DNA from: Clavibacter michiganensis
GTDB lineage: Bacteria > Actinomycetota > Actinomycetes > Actinomycetales > Microbacteriaceae
Assembly: GCF_002151125.1 (NCBI RefSeq)
Contig: NZ_MDJZ01000012.1
Coordinates: 1-64,000, forward strand
Length of the DNA: 64,000 nt
Direction of reading: 5' to 3'
Positions 42,998 to 51,854 of the stretch are shown here, piece after piece. Both the position numbers and the translations under genes were made by a program. Below the pieces are notes generated by a model that saw only the letters and a program-made list of their open reading frames with translations, made no database searches and had not been told where the DNA came from. How positions within the stretch are numbered: position 1 is the first letter of the stretch; each line of letters starts with the position of its first letter.

Positions 42998-44674
42998 CTA
43001 CGCCTCGATGACCACCGGGATGATCATCGGACGCCGGCGGTGCGAGGAGTTGACCCAGCGCCCGACCGTGCGGCGCACGACCTGCGAGTACGCGTGGGTG
43101 TCGCGCGTGCCGTTGGCCGCGGCCTCCGCGAGCGCCCGGACGACGAGCGGCTTGACGCTGTCGAAGACCTTCGGGTCCTCGGCGAAGCCCCGCGCCTCGA
43201 TCTCGGGGCCCACGATGACCTTGCCGGTCTGCGGCTCGATGACCGCGAAGATCGTGACGAAGCCCTCCTCGGACAGGATGCGGCGGTCCTTGAGGTCGGC
43301 GTCGGTGATCGCGCCCACGGTGGAACCGTCCACGTAGACGTAGCCGATGTCGAGCTGGCCGGTGACGCGCACGTGCCCGTCCTTCATGTCGAGCACGGTG
43401 CCGTCCTCCGCGAGGAAGGTGTTGCGCTCGGGCACGCCGGTCTGGATCGCCAGCTGCTGGTTCGCGACCAGGTGGCGGTACTCGCCGTGCACCGGCAGCA
43501 CGTTCCGCGGCTTGAGGATGTTGTAGCAGTACAGCAGCTCGCCCGCGGCCGCGTGGCCCGAGACGTGGACCTTCGCGTTGGCCTTGTGCACCACGTTCGC
43601 GCCGAGCTTCGTGAGCCCGTTGATGATCCGGTACACGGCGTTCTCGTTGCCGGGGATGAGGCTCGACGCGAGGATGACGGTGTCGTCCTGGCCGATCTCG
43701 ATCTGGTGCTCCTGGTTGACCATGCGGCTGAGCACGGCCATCGGCTCGCCCTGCGACCCCGTGCTCATGTAGACGATCCGGTCGTCGGGCAGGTCGACGG
43801 CCCTCTTGGAGTCGATGAGGACGCCCTCCGGCACGCGGAGGTAGCCGAGATCGGCCGCGATGGTCATGTTGCGGATCATCGACCGGCCGATGAACGCGAC
43901 GCGGCGGCCGTTCGCGTGCGCGGCGTCGAGCACCTGCTGCACGCGGTGCACGTGGCTCGAGAAGCTCGCCACGATGACGCGGCGGGGCGCCTTCGAGATG
44001 ACGGCCTCGAGCACCGGGCCGATGGAGCGCTCGGTGGGCGTGAAGCCCGGGACGTCGGCGTTCGTGCTGTCGGACATGAAGAGGTCGATGCCGGCCTCGC
44101 CGAGGCGGGCGAACGCGCGGAGGTCGGTGATCCGGTCGTCGAGCGGCAGCTGGTCCATCTTGAAGTCGCCGGTGTGCAGCACGCGGCCCGCCTCGGTCGT
44201 GATGGCGACGGCCAGCGCGTCCGGGATGGAGTGGTTGACCGCCACGAACTCGAGCTCGAACGGCCCGAGGCGCTCGCGGTCGCCCTCCTTCACCTGGAAC
44301 GTGTACGGCGTGATCCGGTGCTCCTTGAGCTTCGCCTCGATGAGGGCGAGCGTGAGGCCGGAGCCGATCAGCGGGATGTCCTGCTTGAGCTTGAGGAGGT
44401 ACGGGACCGCGCCGATGTGGTCCTCGTGGCCGTGCGTGAGGACGATGCCGACGACGTCGTCGAGCCGGTCCGCGATGGAGGAGAAGTCGGGGAGGATCAG
44501 GTCGACGCCCGGCTGGTGCTCCTCGGGGAAGAGCACGCCGCAGTCGACGACGAGGATCCTGCCGTCGATCTCGAACGTGGTCATGTTCCGGCCGATCTCG
44601 CCGAGGCCGCCGATGGGCGTGATGCGCAGGGTGCCGGGCTTGAGCTCCGGCGGATCGTAGACGCCCTGGGGCAT
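42998..44674 (-). CDS. rnj: Ribonuclease J
   Basis: Metallo-beta-lactamase/beta-CASP nuclease with endo- and 5 prime exonuclease activity, central to mRNA decay and rRNA maturation. The zinc motif HGHEDHIGA is near residue 80; the beta-CASP region contains MSDSTNAD and VIVASFSSHVHRVQQ; the C-terminal HVSGHA motif follows. Length 558 is normal. AGAGGAG precedes ATG. The gap to the adaptor gene (42848-42997) holds only a weak CCCCC/GGGGG stem (42949-42962). Confidence 0.95.
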   Translation of the reverse strand: MPQGVYDPPELKPGTLRITPIGGLGEIGRNMTTFEIDGRILVVDCGVLFPEEHQPGVDLILPDFSSIADRLDDVVGIVLTHGHEDHIGAVPYLLKLKQDIPLIGSGLTLALIEAKLKEHRITPYTFQVKEGDRERLGPFELEFVAVNHSIPDALAVAITTEAGRVLHTGDFKMDQLPLDDRITDLRAFARLGEAGIDLFMSDSTNADVPGFTPTERSIGPVLEAVISKAPRRVIVASFSSHVHRVQQVLDAAHANGRRVAFIGRSMIRNMTIAADLGYLRVPEGVLIDSKRAVDLPDDRIVYMSTGSQGEPMAVLSRMVNQEHQIEIGQDDTVILASSLIPGNENAVYRIINGLTKLGANVVHKANAKVHVSGHAAAGELLYCYNILKPRNVLPVHGEYRHLVANQQLAIQTGVPERNTFLAEDGTVLDMKDGHVRVTGQLDIGYVYVDGSTVGAITDADLKDRRILSEEGFVTIFAVIEPQTGKVIVGPEIEARGFAEDPKVFDSVKPLVVRALAEAAANGTRDTHAYSQVVRRTVGRWVNSSHRRRPMIIPVVIEA

Positions 44675-44732
44675 GGGACTCCTCTGGTGACGGTGCGGCC
44701 CGCGGGCCGACGGTGGGTGCTCGGGGCGCGCG

Positions 44733-45707
44733 TCAGCGCGTGGTGCCGGCGACCTGCGGCAGGGCTCCGCCCGCGGCGGCGTTGCGGTCGGGGCGGAAGT
44801 TGCGGAAGTCGACGCCGGGCACGTCGCGGACGAGGTCGATCTCGTCCTCGATCTGCGCGGCCTCCCACTCCTCCGGGCCCACGAGGGGCAGGCGGACGCG
44901 GGGGCTGCCGATGCGGCCGAGGCCGTGGAGGATGTACTTCGCCGCGACCGTGCCGGGCACGTGGGTCATCACGGCGCGGACGAGCGGCTCGAGCTGCTGG
45001 TGCGCGTGCGTCGCGGCGGCGAGGTCGCCCGCGTTCACGGCGTCGACCATGGTGCGGTACGGCGTCGCGGTGATGTTCGCGGTGACGCCGATGAGGCCCG
45101 TGCCGCCGATGGCGAGAGTGGGGAGCGCGTTGGCGTCGTCGCCCGCGAAGTACATGAGGCCGGTCTGGTTCAGCACGCGGCTGGCCTGCGCGAGGTCGCC
45201 CTTGGCGTCCTTCACCGCGAGGATGTTCGGGTGCTTCGCGGCGCGCAGGATCGTCTCGTACTGGATCGGGATGCCCGTGCGGCCGGGGATGTCGTAGAGG
45301 ATGACCGGCAGGTCGGTCGCGTCCGCGATCATCCGGAAGTGCGTGAGGACGCCGGCCTGCGTGGGCTTGTTGTAGTACGGCGTGACGATCATGTTGCCGT
45401 CGGCGCCGGCCTTCTCGCTCTGGCGGGCGAGCTGCATGGCGTGGGCGGTCTCGTTGGATCCGCCGCCCGTGATGATCTTCGCCCGACCGGCGCTCACGGA
45501 CCGGCCGACCTCGACGAGCCGGATCTTCTCCGGGTCGGTCAGCGTGCTGGTCTCGCCCGTGGTGCCCGTGACGACGATGCCATCGGCACCCGCGACGATG
45601 ACGTCGTCCATGTGCTTCTCGACGCCCGCCCAGTCGACCTCGCCGTCGGCGGTGAACGGGGTGACGAGCGCCACCAGGACCTGGCCGAACGGGTTCTCTG
45701 TGGACAC
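44733..45707 (-). CDS. dapA: 4-hydroxy-tetrahydrodipicolinate synthase
   Basis: Condenses pyruvate with aspartate semialdehyde, the first step of the diaminopimelate/lysine branch. A TIM barrel with the Schiff-base Lys in LAVKDAKGD (near residue 164), Tyr in ILYDIPGRTG (near 136), and TGTTGETSTL for the carboxylate. Either an ATG (giving MERVSTEN) or a GTG three codons later (VSTENPFGQ) could start it. The GTG is chosen because the TACGAT box overlaps the ATG and ends seven bases before the GTG. Product 324 residues. Confidence 0.93.
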   Translation of the reverse strand: MSTENPFGQVLVALVTPFTADGEVDWAGVEKHMDDVIVAGADGIVVTGTTGETSTLTDPEKIRLVEVGRSVSAGRAKIITGGGSNETAHAMQLARQSEKAGADGNMIVTPYYNKPTQAGVLTHFRMIADATDLPVILYDIPGRTGIPIQYETILRAAKHPNILAVKDAKGDLAQASRVLNQTGLMYFAGDDANALPTLAIGGTGLIGVTANITATPYRTMVDAVNAGDLAAATHAHQQLEPLVRAVMTHVPGTVAAKYILHGLGRIGSPRVRLPLVGPEEWEAAQIEDEIDLVRDVPGVDFRNFRPDRNAAAGGALPQVAGTTR

Positions 45708-45714
45708 GCGCTCC

Positions 45715-45720
45715 ATCGTA
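45715..45720 (-). promoter_or_regulatory. -10 box of dapA, leaderless geometry
   Basis: TACGAT on the minus strand, seven bases before the chosen GTG. Its last two bases are the first two of the alternative ATG, so that ATG could hardly be in the mRNA. Confidence 0.45.
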
Positions 45721-45750
45721 TCGGGCGACGGACGCCCGAGCCCGGTGCCG

Positions 45751-46533
45751 TTACGGCGCGACGCGGCCGTTCTTCTGGAAGGCCGCGTGCGTCAGGGGCA
45801 TGAGCCGCTCGAACTCGGCCTCCATCTTCTCGGCGCACATCTCGATCTCGCGCTGCGGGAAGCTCGGGAAGGTCGAGTCCTCGTGCTTGGTGCGCAGCGA
45901 CAGGAAGTTCATGAGCGCGCGCGCGTTGAGCGTGACGTACATGGACGAGTAGATGTTGAGCGGGAGGACGATGCGGGCGACCTCGCGCGCCACGCCCTGC
46001 TCGAGCATCCGCTGGTAGGAGGCGTACGCCTCGGCGGAGGTGCGACGGGTCTCCTCCTGCACGAGGGCGGTCTGCTCGGGGGTGCCCGCGTGGAACTCGT
46101 AGGCGCCGGGCTTGCCGACCTGGACCAGGTTGCGCTCGGGGCCGGGCACGTAGAAGACCGCGTCGAGCTCCTTGTAGCGGCCCGACTCCTCGTTGTAGGA
46201 GGCCATGCGATGGCGCATGAACTCGCGGAAGACGAAGATCGGCGCCTGCACGTAGAACGTCATCGAGTTGTGCTCGAAGGGCGAGCCGTGGCGGTCGCGC
46301 ATGAGGTAGTTGATGAGGCCGCGGTCGCGCTTGACCCGCTTCTCCTCCGCCTCCGTGTCGACGTCGCCCTCGAGGGCGCGGTCCTGGCCGTCGGGCTCGT
46401 CGAGCGCGCGCTCGAGGGTCTTCTCGCCGGCGGTGGAGACGCGCGCGGCGAAGATCACGTCGGAGTCGTGGGCGCTCGAGCGGACGAGCTCCACGGTCAT
46501 GTCGGAGCGGAAGGCGATGTCGTCGTGGGGCAC
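45751..46533 (-). CDS. thyX: Flavin-dependent thymidylate synthase
   Basis: Makes dTMP from dUMP with FAD and methylenetetrahydrofolate. The ThyX signature RHRMASYNEESGRY (RHR-x7-S class) is near residues 106-119. The GTG giving VPHDDIAFRSD is chosen because a TACAGT box ends seven bases before it; an in-frame GTG nine bases upstream and an ATG eleven codons downstream are alternatives. Product 260 residues. It stands next to dapA, the usual actinobacterial arrangement thyX-dapA-rnj. Confidence 0.93.
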   Translation of the reverse strand: MPHDDIAFRSDMTVELVRSSAHDSDVIFAARVSTAGEKTLERALDEPDGQDRALEGDVDTEAEEKRVKRDRGLINYLMRDRHGSPFEHNSMTFYVQAPIFVFREFMRHRMASYNEESGRYKELDAVFYVPGPERNLVQVGKPGAYEFHAGTPEQTALVQEETRRTSAEAYASYQRMLEQGVAREVARIVLPLNIYSSMYVTLNARALMNFLSLRTKHEDSTFPSFPQREIEMCAEKMEAEFERLMPLTHAAFQKNGRVAP

Positions 46534-46540
46534 GACCGTC

Positions 46541-46546
46541 ACTGTA
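46541..46546 (-). promoter_or_regulatory. -10 box of thyX, leaderless geometry
   Basis: TACAGT on the minus strand, seven bases before the chosen thyX GTG. The divergent epimerase-like gene has TAGGGT near 46608 in the same 106-base gap. Confidence 0.45.
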
Positions 46547-46639
46547 CGCGACCGCTCGCGACCGACCGGCGTGCGCCTCCTCCCGGTCGACGTGCGGGAC
46601 CGCGTCCTAGGGTGAGGGGCACCGACGAAGGGCTCGACC

Positions 46640-47560
46640 ATGTCCGACAGCACCGCATCCGCCACCCCGCTCACCGTCCTCGTCTCGGGGGCAGGGGGCA
46701 CGATCGGCACCGAGCTGCAGGCGCAGCTGCACGCCGCCGGGCACCGCGTGCAGACGCTCGTGCGGCGCGCGCCGTCGTCGCCCGACGAGCACGAGTGGCA
46801 GCCCGCCCAGGGCCGGCTGGATCCCGCGGTGCTCGACGGCGTCGACGCCGTGGTCAACCTGTCGGGCGCCTCGATCAGCCGGCTGCCGTGGACGAAGCCG
46901 TACCAGGAGGAGATCCGCTCCTCGCGTGTGCAGGCCACGCGCACCATCGTCGGCGCGATCGCGTCCGCGTCGAATCCGCCGCGGGTGCTGCTGAACGGAT
47001 CCGCCGTGGGCTTCTACGGAGACCGCCCCGCCGAGCGCCTCACCGAGGACTCGCCGCGCGGGAAGGGCTTCCTCGCCGAGGTCGTGGAGGCGTGGGAAGC
47101 CGAGGCGTTCCAGGCGTCCGCCGACGTGCGCGTCGCGACCCTGCGCACCGGGCTGGTGCTCGCGCAGGCCGGCGCCCTCGCGCCGCTGCGCCTCCTCACC
47201 AACCTCGGGCTCGCCGGGAAGCTGGGCACCGGCGGCCAGGTGTGGCCGTGGATCTCGCTCCGCGACGAGGCCGCCGCGATCGTGCACCTGCTGACGTCGT
47301 CGATCTCCGGCCCCGTGAACCTCACCGGCCCCGAGCCCGTGATGGCCGACCGGCTGATGCGGCACCTGGCCGAGCGCATGCACCGGCCCTACCTGGTGCC
47401 CGCGCCCGAGTTCCTCATCCGTCTCGCGCTGCAGGAGGCCGGGCAGGAGCTGCTGCTCTCCAGCCAGCCCGCGCGCCCCGACAAGCTGCTCGCCGACGGG
47501 TTCGCCTTCCGTGACCCCACGGTCGAGCTCGCCATCGACCGTCTGCTCGCGAAGGGCTGA
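46640..47560 (+). CDS. TIGR01777-family epimerase-like protein
   Basis: An SDR-superfamily protein of 306 residues with an N-terminal nucleotide-binding motif (VLVSGAGGTIGTELQAQL, about residues 14-31). Further family features are NLSGASI, NGSAVGFYGDR, TGLVLAQ and GQVWPWISLRDEAAAIVHLL, with a C-terminal DUF1731-type tail (APEFLIRLAL to LADGFAFRDPTVELAIDRLL). Related proteins are annotated as sugar-nucleotide epimerases or cell-division inhibitors (SulA-like), but the true reaction is unknown. GAAGGG precedes ATG. Confidence 0.85.
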   Translation: MSDSTASATPLTVLVSGAGGTIGTELQAQLHAAGHRVQTLVRRAPSSPDEHEWQPAQGRLDPAVLDGVDAVVNLSGASISRLPWTKPYQEEIRSSRVQATRTIVGAIASASNPPRVLLNGSAVGFYGDRPAERLTEDSPRGKGFLAEVVEAWEAEAFQASADVRVATLRTGLVLAQAGALAPLRLLTNLGLAGKLGTGGQVWPWISLRDEAAAIVHLLTSSISGPVNLTGPEPVMADRLMRHLAERMHRPYLVPAPEFLIRLALQEAGQELLLSSQPARPDKLLADGFAFRDPTVELAIDRLLAKG

Positions 47561-47599
47561 GCCCAGCTGCCGGGCGGCGCGCACCGCGTCGCAGGTCGC

Positions 47600-48049
47600 T
47601 CAGGCGGAGGGCTCGGCGCCCTGCAGCGCGATCGCGCGGCGGATGGCCCCGCGTGCCCGGCGCCGGTCGCCGCTCGCGTCGTACGCGAGGCCGAGCCGGA
47701 ACCACGCGCGCCAGCTGGCGGGATCCTGCTCCACCTCGGCCTGGTACGCGGGGAAGGCCTCGTCGGCTGCATCCCGGATGGGGCGGCCGCTCGCACGTGT
47801 CGGCAGGTCGGCGACGGGGAGTCCGCCCTCCCCGTCGAGGATCCGCACCAGGCGCGCGCTGCGGATGCCGAAGGACAGCTCGCGCACGAGCGCCCACACG
47901 CCGAGCAGTGGGAGGACCAGGAGCGCGAGCCCGAACACGACGCCGACGGGCTCGCCCGAGATCAGGAGCAGGACGGCGATCTGGCCGGCCAGCGCCAGGT
48001 AGAGCACCATGAGCACCGCCATGACGGCGACGCCGATGCGCGTCCCCAT
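47600..48049 (-). CDS. Small membrane protein with TPR-like tail
   Basis: A 149-residue protein: two spans (about 8-28 and 37-58), then a cytoplasmic helical tail in which ADEAFPAYQAEVEQDPASWRAWFRLGLAYDASGDRRRARGAIRRAIAL reads as one to two tetratricopeptide repeats. Likely a scaffold for a protein contact; function unknown. ATG shares a base with the dapB stop (TGATG), so it is coupled to dapB, as in other Microbacteriaceae. Confidence 0.75.
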   Translation of the reverse strand: MGTRIGVAVMAVLMVLYLALAGQIAVLLLISGEPVGVVFGLALLVLPLLGVWALVRELSFGIRSARLVRILDGEGGLPVADLPTRASGRPIRDAADEAFPAYQAEVEQDPASWRAWFRLGLAYDASGDRRRARGAIRRAIALQGAEPSA

Positions 48050-48876
48050 CAGGCGCTCGTGACGGTGGCGGCCTGGCCGCTCGGCCCGCCGTCGTCCACG
48101 GGACCCGACGCCGCACCGGTCGCCTGCGCGGCTCGCTCGCGCGAGCCGTCGAGGTCGATGAGGCGGTCGAGCCCGACGACGACGCCGCGCGCGGTACGGG
48201 CGGCGCGGAGGGCGAGCAGGATCCCGGCCTCGTAGGCGCTCGGCGCCAGCGTGTCGTGGCTGATGGTGAGCACCTCGCCGTTGCCGCCGAAGACGACGTC
48301 CTGCTTGGCCACGACGCCCTGCATCCGGAGGCTGTGCACGGGGATGCTCGCCACCTGCTGGCCGCGCGCCCGCTGGTCCGTGTGCGGCGCCTGCACCGGA
48401 CCCCGGCTGCCGCGCGCCTGCGACATGAGCTCCGCCGTGCGGACGGCCGTGCCCGAGGGCGAGTCGATCTTCGACGCCCCGTGCGCCTCGACGATCTCGA
48501 TGGAGTCGTAGAAGCGCGCCGCCATCTGCGCGAACGAGGTGGCGAGGACGCTGCCGACGGAGAAGTTCGGGATGATGACGACGCCCACGGCGAGGTTGCC
48601 GGTGATCCGCCGCTCGAGCTCCGTGATCCGCTCGCCCGTCCAGCCGCTCGTGCCCACGAGCACGTTCATGCCGTGCGCCACCGCGTACTCGACGACACCC
48701 TGGCTGACCGCCGGGAGCGTCACGTCGACCGCGATGTCGGCGCCCAGCATGTCCGACAGCTCGTCCTTGGAGTCGAGGCTGGCGACGAGCTCGAACTCGC
48801 TGCTCGACTCGACGATCTGCGTGATCAGCTGGCCCATGCGTCCCGTTGCGCCGACGACGGCGACCGTGGTTGTCAT
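48049..48876 (-). CDS. dapB: 4-hydroxy-tetrahydrodipicolinate reductase
   Basis: Second step of the diaminopimelate branch. The Rossmann motif VVGATGRMGQLI is at the N-terminus. The substrate-binding segment reads EAHGASKIDSPSGTAV (near residue 127) where most enzymes have E-x-H-H; the second His is Gly here, a difference common in actinobacteria as far as I recall. Length 275 with an Ala/Thr-rich tail of about 25 residues. TACGCT ends six bases before ATG. Confidence 0.92.
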   Translation of the reverse strand: MTTTVAVVGATGRMGQLITQIVESSSEFELVASLDSKDELSDMLGADIAVDVTLPAVSQGVVEYAVAHGMNVLVGTSGWTGERITELERRITGNLAVGVVIIPNFSVGSVLATSFAQMAARFYDSIEIVEAHGASKIDSPSGTAVRTAELMSQARGSRGPVQAPHTDQRARGQQVASIPVHSLRMQGVVAKQDVVFGGNGEVLTISHDTLAPSAYEAGILLALRAARTARGVVVGLDRLIDLDGSRERAAQATGAASGPVDDGGPSGQAATVTSA

Positions 48877-48882
48877 CCGCCC

Positions 48883-48888
48883 AGCGTA
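48883..48888 (-). promoter_or_regulatory. -10 box of dapB, leaderless geometry
   Basis: TACGCT on the minus strand, six bases before the dapB ATG. Confidence 0.5.
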
Positions 48889-48933
48889 CCGGCGCGCTCC
48901 ACGGCGACGCTGGCCGGCCGCGCGGACGGGCGG

Positions 48934-49536
48934 CTAGTAGGGCTGCTGCTCCGGCAGGCCGGTGCGCAGCTCGACCGGGAGGTGCCCGAGGTCGTTGTGC
49001 ACCACGAGGACCGGCGGCTTGGCGGAGCGCACGCGGATGATGGTGAGGCCGCAGTTGGCCTGGTTGATGCCCATCCACCGCCACTCCGGCGCATCGAACA
49101 CGTGCCGCACGAACCACGCGATGACGAAGTTGTGGGTGATGAGCAGGTCGTGCCGGTCGCCGCGCGCGGGAGCGAGGAACTCGCTGACCGCGTCGGCCAT
49201 CTGGGCCCGGCCGGCGTCGATCTCCTCCTCGGTGATCCCGCCGAAGAACGACTCGAACGCATGCGGCATGTCCGGCACGGGCCCCGACGGGATGCAGTCG
49301 AACAGGAGCGACGACGGCTCCGGCTCCATCGCGGGCATGCGCTCCGCCATGATCGCCGCCGTCTCCTCCGCGCGGGCCAGCGGCGAGTGGCGCACGGAGG
49401 TGAACGGCACGCCGCTCAGCCGGTCGGCGATGCAGTGGGCCTGGCGCTTGCCGCGGCCGGACAGCGGTCCGTCCGGCAGGCCGTGCTCGGCATCCTGCTG
49501 CTCGCCGTGACGCACGAGGTAGATGTAGTGGGACAC
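48934..49536 (-). CDS. Histidine phosphatase superfamily protein
   Basis: A 200-residue phosphoglycerate-mutase-like phosphatase. The phosphohistidine motif LVRHGEQQD lies at residues 7-15, the supporting Arg is in VRHSPLARAEETA, and the second catalytic His is in LLITHNFVIAWFVRHVF. Substrate unknown. The GTG start has AGGAGG five bases upstream. It starts eight bases after the M16 peptidase stop, so they are co-transcribed. Confidence 0.87.
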   Translation of the reverse strand: MSHYIYLVRHGEQQDAEHGLPDGPLSGRGKRQAHCIADRLSGVPFTSVRHSPLARAEETAAIMAERMPAMEPEPSSLLFDCIPSGPVPDMPHAFESFFGGITEEEIDAGRAQMADAVSEFLAPARGDRHDLLITHNFVIAWFVRHVFDAPEWRWMGINQANCGLTIIRVRSAKPPVLVVHNDLGHLPVELRTGLPEQQPY

Positions 49537-49544
49537 GGTTCCTC

Positions 49545-50900
49545 CTAGAGGAGCGAGCGGGTCTCGAGCAGCGGGGCGAACGCGTCGGCGCCGACGGTGC
49601 CGACTGCGGCGATCGAGAGCGGACGGGAGACCAGGTCGGCCGCGAGGGCGCGGACGTCCTCGGCGGTGACGCGGGACAGGCGGGAGAGCGTCTCGTCGAG
49701 GTCGACGTACTCGCCGGTCGTGATCTCCGACCGGCCGAGCCGCGACATGCGCGTGTCCGAGTCCTCGAGCGCGAGCGCGGACTGACCGGAGAGCTGGCCG
49801 AAGGCGCGGGTCAGCTCCTCGTCGGTCACGTGCTCGTCGGCGAGCTTCTGGAACTCGTCGACCATGAGACGCGAGACCTGCTCGGTCTTGGCGGCCGTGC
49901 ATCCGGCGTAGAGGCCGAAGACGCCCGCGTCCGAGTAGGAGGCGCCGAACGAGTAGACGGAGTACGCCAGGCCGCGCTTCTCGCGCACCTCCTGGAACAG
50001 ACGCGACGACATGCCGCCGCCGAGCACCGAGTTGAGCATGGCGAGGGCGGGCCGACGGTCGTCGGACGCCGCGAGGCCGGGGACGCCGAGCAGGATGTTG
50101 GTCTGCTCGATGGGACGGTCGACGACGACGAGGTCGCTGCCGCGCGTGATGACCGGGGTGGCGCCCGTGCGGCGTGCGACAGGCGCCGCCGGGACGGAGA
50201 GGTCCCAGCCCGCGCGCTCGAGGCCGGCGGTGACCCGGGCGACGAGCTCGTCGTGGTCCACGGAGCCCGCCGCCGTGATGACCAGGTCCTGCGGGCGGTA
50301 GTTGCGGCGGTAGTGCGCGACGACGGCGTCGCGCTCGGCGGCCTCGATGTCCTCCGGGCTGCCGCCGATGGGGCGGCCGAGCGGGTGATCCCCGAGTACG
50401 GCCTCGAAGAAGCGCTCGCTCACGACGTCCCCCGGGTCGTCGTCCGCCATGGCGAGCTCCTCGAGGATGACCCCGCGCTCGGTCTCGAACTCGTCCGCGT
50501 CGATGAGGCTCGAGGTGACCATGTCGGCCAGCACGTCGACCGCCATGCCGAGGTCGCGATCCTGCACCTTGGCGTAGTAGCAGGTGTACTCCTTGGCCGT
50601 GACGGCGTTGTGCTCGCCGCCGACCGCGTCGAAGGACACGGCGATGTCGAGGGCCGTGCGCGACGGGGTGCCCTTGAAGAGCAGGTGCTCGAGGAAGTGG
50701 GTGGACCCGAGGTCGCCCGGCTGCTCGTCGCGGGATCCGACGGCGACCCACATTCCGATCGTGGCGCTGCGGCTGCCGGGCACGTCCTCGCTGAGGATGC
50801 GCACGCCGGACGGCAGGACCGAGCGCCGCACGCGGGCGCCGCCCGACGACTGCACGGTGAGCTCGGGGAGGTCGAGGGGGAGTTCTACGGCGCGGGACAT
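49545..50900 (-). CDS. M16-family zinc peptidase
   Basis: Processing-peptidase-like metalloprotease (PqqL/MPP family) with the inverted zinc motif HFLEH at residues 68-72 and the downstream Glu in the EYTCYYAKVQDRDLG region. Two halves of the M16 fold fit into 451 residues. In actinobacteria and firmicutes this gene normally follows pnp directly; here five other genes lie between. ATG is chosen over a GTG three codons upstream because TAGGGT ends seven bases before the ATG. Confidence 0.9.
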   Translation of the reverse strand: MSRAVELPLDLPELTVQSSGGARVRRSVLPSGVRILSEDVPGSRSATIGMWVAVGSRDEQPGDLGSTHFLEHLLFKGTPSRTALDIAVSFDAVGGEHNAVTAKEYTCYYAKVQDRDLGMAVDVLADMVTSSLIDADEFETERGVILEELAMADDDPGDVVSERFFEAVLGDHPLGRPIGGSPEDIEAAERDAVVAHYRRNYRPQDLVITAAGSVDHDELVARVTAGLERAGWDLSVPAAPVARRTGATPVITRGSDLVVVDRPIEQTNILLGVPGLAASDDRRPALAMLNSVLGGGMSSRLFQEVREKRGLAYSVYSFGASYSDAGVFGLYAGCTAAKTEQVSRLMVDEFQKLADEHVTDEELTRAFGQLSGQSALALEDSDTRMSRLGRSEITTGEYVDLDETLSRLSRVTAEDVRALAADLVSRPLSIAAVGTVGADAFAPLLETRSLL

Positions 50901-50907
50901 CAGCGTC

Positions 50908-50913
50908 ACCCTA
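50908..50913 (-). promoter_or_regulatory. -10 box of the M16 peptidase gene, leaderless geometry
   Basis: TAGGGT on the minus strand, seven bases before the chosen ATG; it overlaps the alternative GTG. Confidence 0.45.
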
Positions 50914-50918
50914 CGCCA

Positions 50919-50937
50919 CGGGCTCTGCGCGAGCCCG
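50919..50937 (-). terminator. Stem downstream of the secreted-protein gene
   Basis: CGGGCTC and GAGCCCG form a perfect 7-bp stem with a 5-base loop, 26 bases past the stop and just before the M16 peptidase promoter. Confidence 0.5.
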
Positions 50938-50963
50938 GGGAGCGAGGGCGGGCGACGGGTGGG

Positions 50964-51854
50964 TCACGGGCATCCAGGTCCGGCGGTCCGCGTCCCGCAC
51001 GCCCCGCCGACCAGGACCGTGGAGCCCTGCAGGACGTGGATAGTCACCGGCCCGACCTGGACCGGGAGCGTGCCCGGGATCTGCTGCCACGCACCCCCGT
51101 CGAACCGGTAGCTGGGCGAGTAGCCGATTGTCAGCGATACCTGCCGGTCACCGATGCTCGGATAGACGTGGCTCGTGTCCGTGGGAGTGAAGGCCTGCTG
51201 ACCCAGCTGCCGCCACGACGCACCCGGACCCACCACCGTCGTCGACGTGCCGTCTCCGTGATCCCACGTGAACGACACCGGCACGAACCGCACCTGCGCC
51301 GGACGACCGAGCAGCGTCCCGCCGCCCACCTGCGGCGTCGCGTCGGTGAACAGGTTGACCGGCGCCCCCACGATCGCCCACCCATTCGGCTGCGACCGGA
51401 TCGACGCATCCCGTGGAACGAACTGCGCCACATCCTCCAAGGTGACCCCCGGCACCACGGTCGCCACGGGAACCGGATCCGCGGGCTTCGTCGGCGCCTT
51501 GGCCGGCGGCAGGAACGCGTGCTGCCCGTCCGCGCACAGACCCACGCCCGGCCGGCACGGCGAATCCGCATCCGCCGCCAGACGATCCCGCCGCACGGGC
51601 GGCGGCCCGGACGGCCTCTCCGCGTCACTGGACCCTTCTGATCTCTCAGGGCGCGTTGAAGGCTGATCGGCAGACGCGGACTTGTCCTCCCGGGCGCGGA
51701 TCGACACGCCATCGCCGCGGATAACGCCACCCGTGCACGGTCCGAAAAGTCCGTGCACAGCGGAGCAGTCCTCAGTCGAGGCTCGAGCCGCGGAGACGGG
51801 AACACCGACCATGACGACGATCAATGAGAGGCAGACGAGTCCTGTCAACCGCAT
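50964..51854 (-). CDS. Secreted protein of unknown function, PKD-like segment
   Basis: A 296-residue protein with a Sec signal peptide (hydrophobic 5-22, likely cleavage after an AxA-type site near residue 25). Then come paired cysteines (DCSAVHGLFGPC), a charged disordered linker, and CRPGVGLC. The second half has APVNLFTDA and VPVSFTWDHGDGTSTTVVGPG followed by DTSHVYPSIGDRQVSLTI, a PKD-domain-like pattern (beta-sandwich with a WDxGDG turn). Two more cysteines lie near the end. I do not know its role. The preceding lipoprotein gene overlaps it by 10 bases, so the two form one unit. Similar pairs occur in plant-associated Microbacteriaceae (from memory). Confidence 0.75.
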   Translation of the reverse strand: MRLTGLVCLSLIVVMVGVPVSAARASTEDCSAVHGLFGPCTGGVIRGDGVSIRAREDKSASADQPSTRPERSEGSSDAERPSGPPPVRRDRLAADADSPCRPGVGLCADGQHAFLPPAKAPTKPADPVPVATVVPGVTLEDVAQFVPRDASIRSQPNGWAIVGAPVNLFTDATPQVGGGTLLGRPAQVRFVPVSFTWDHGDGTSTTVVGPGASWRQLGQQAFTPTDTSHVYPSIGDRQVSLTIGYSPSYRFDGGAWQQIPGTLPVQVGPVTIHVLQGSTVLVGGACGTRTAGPGCP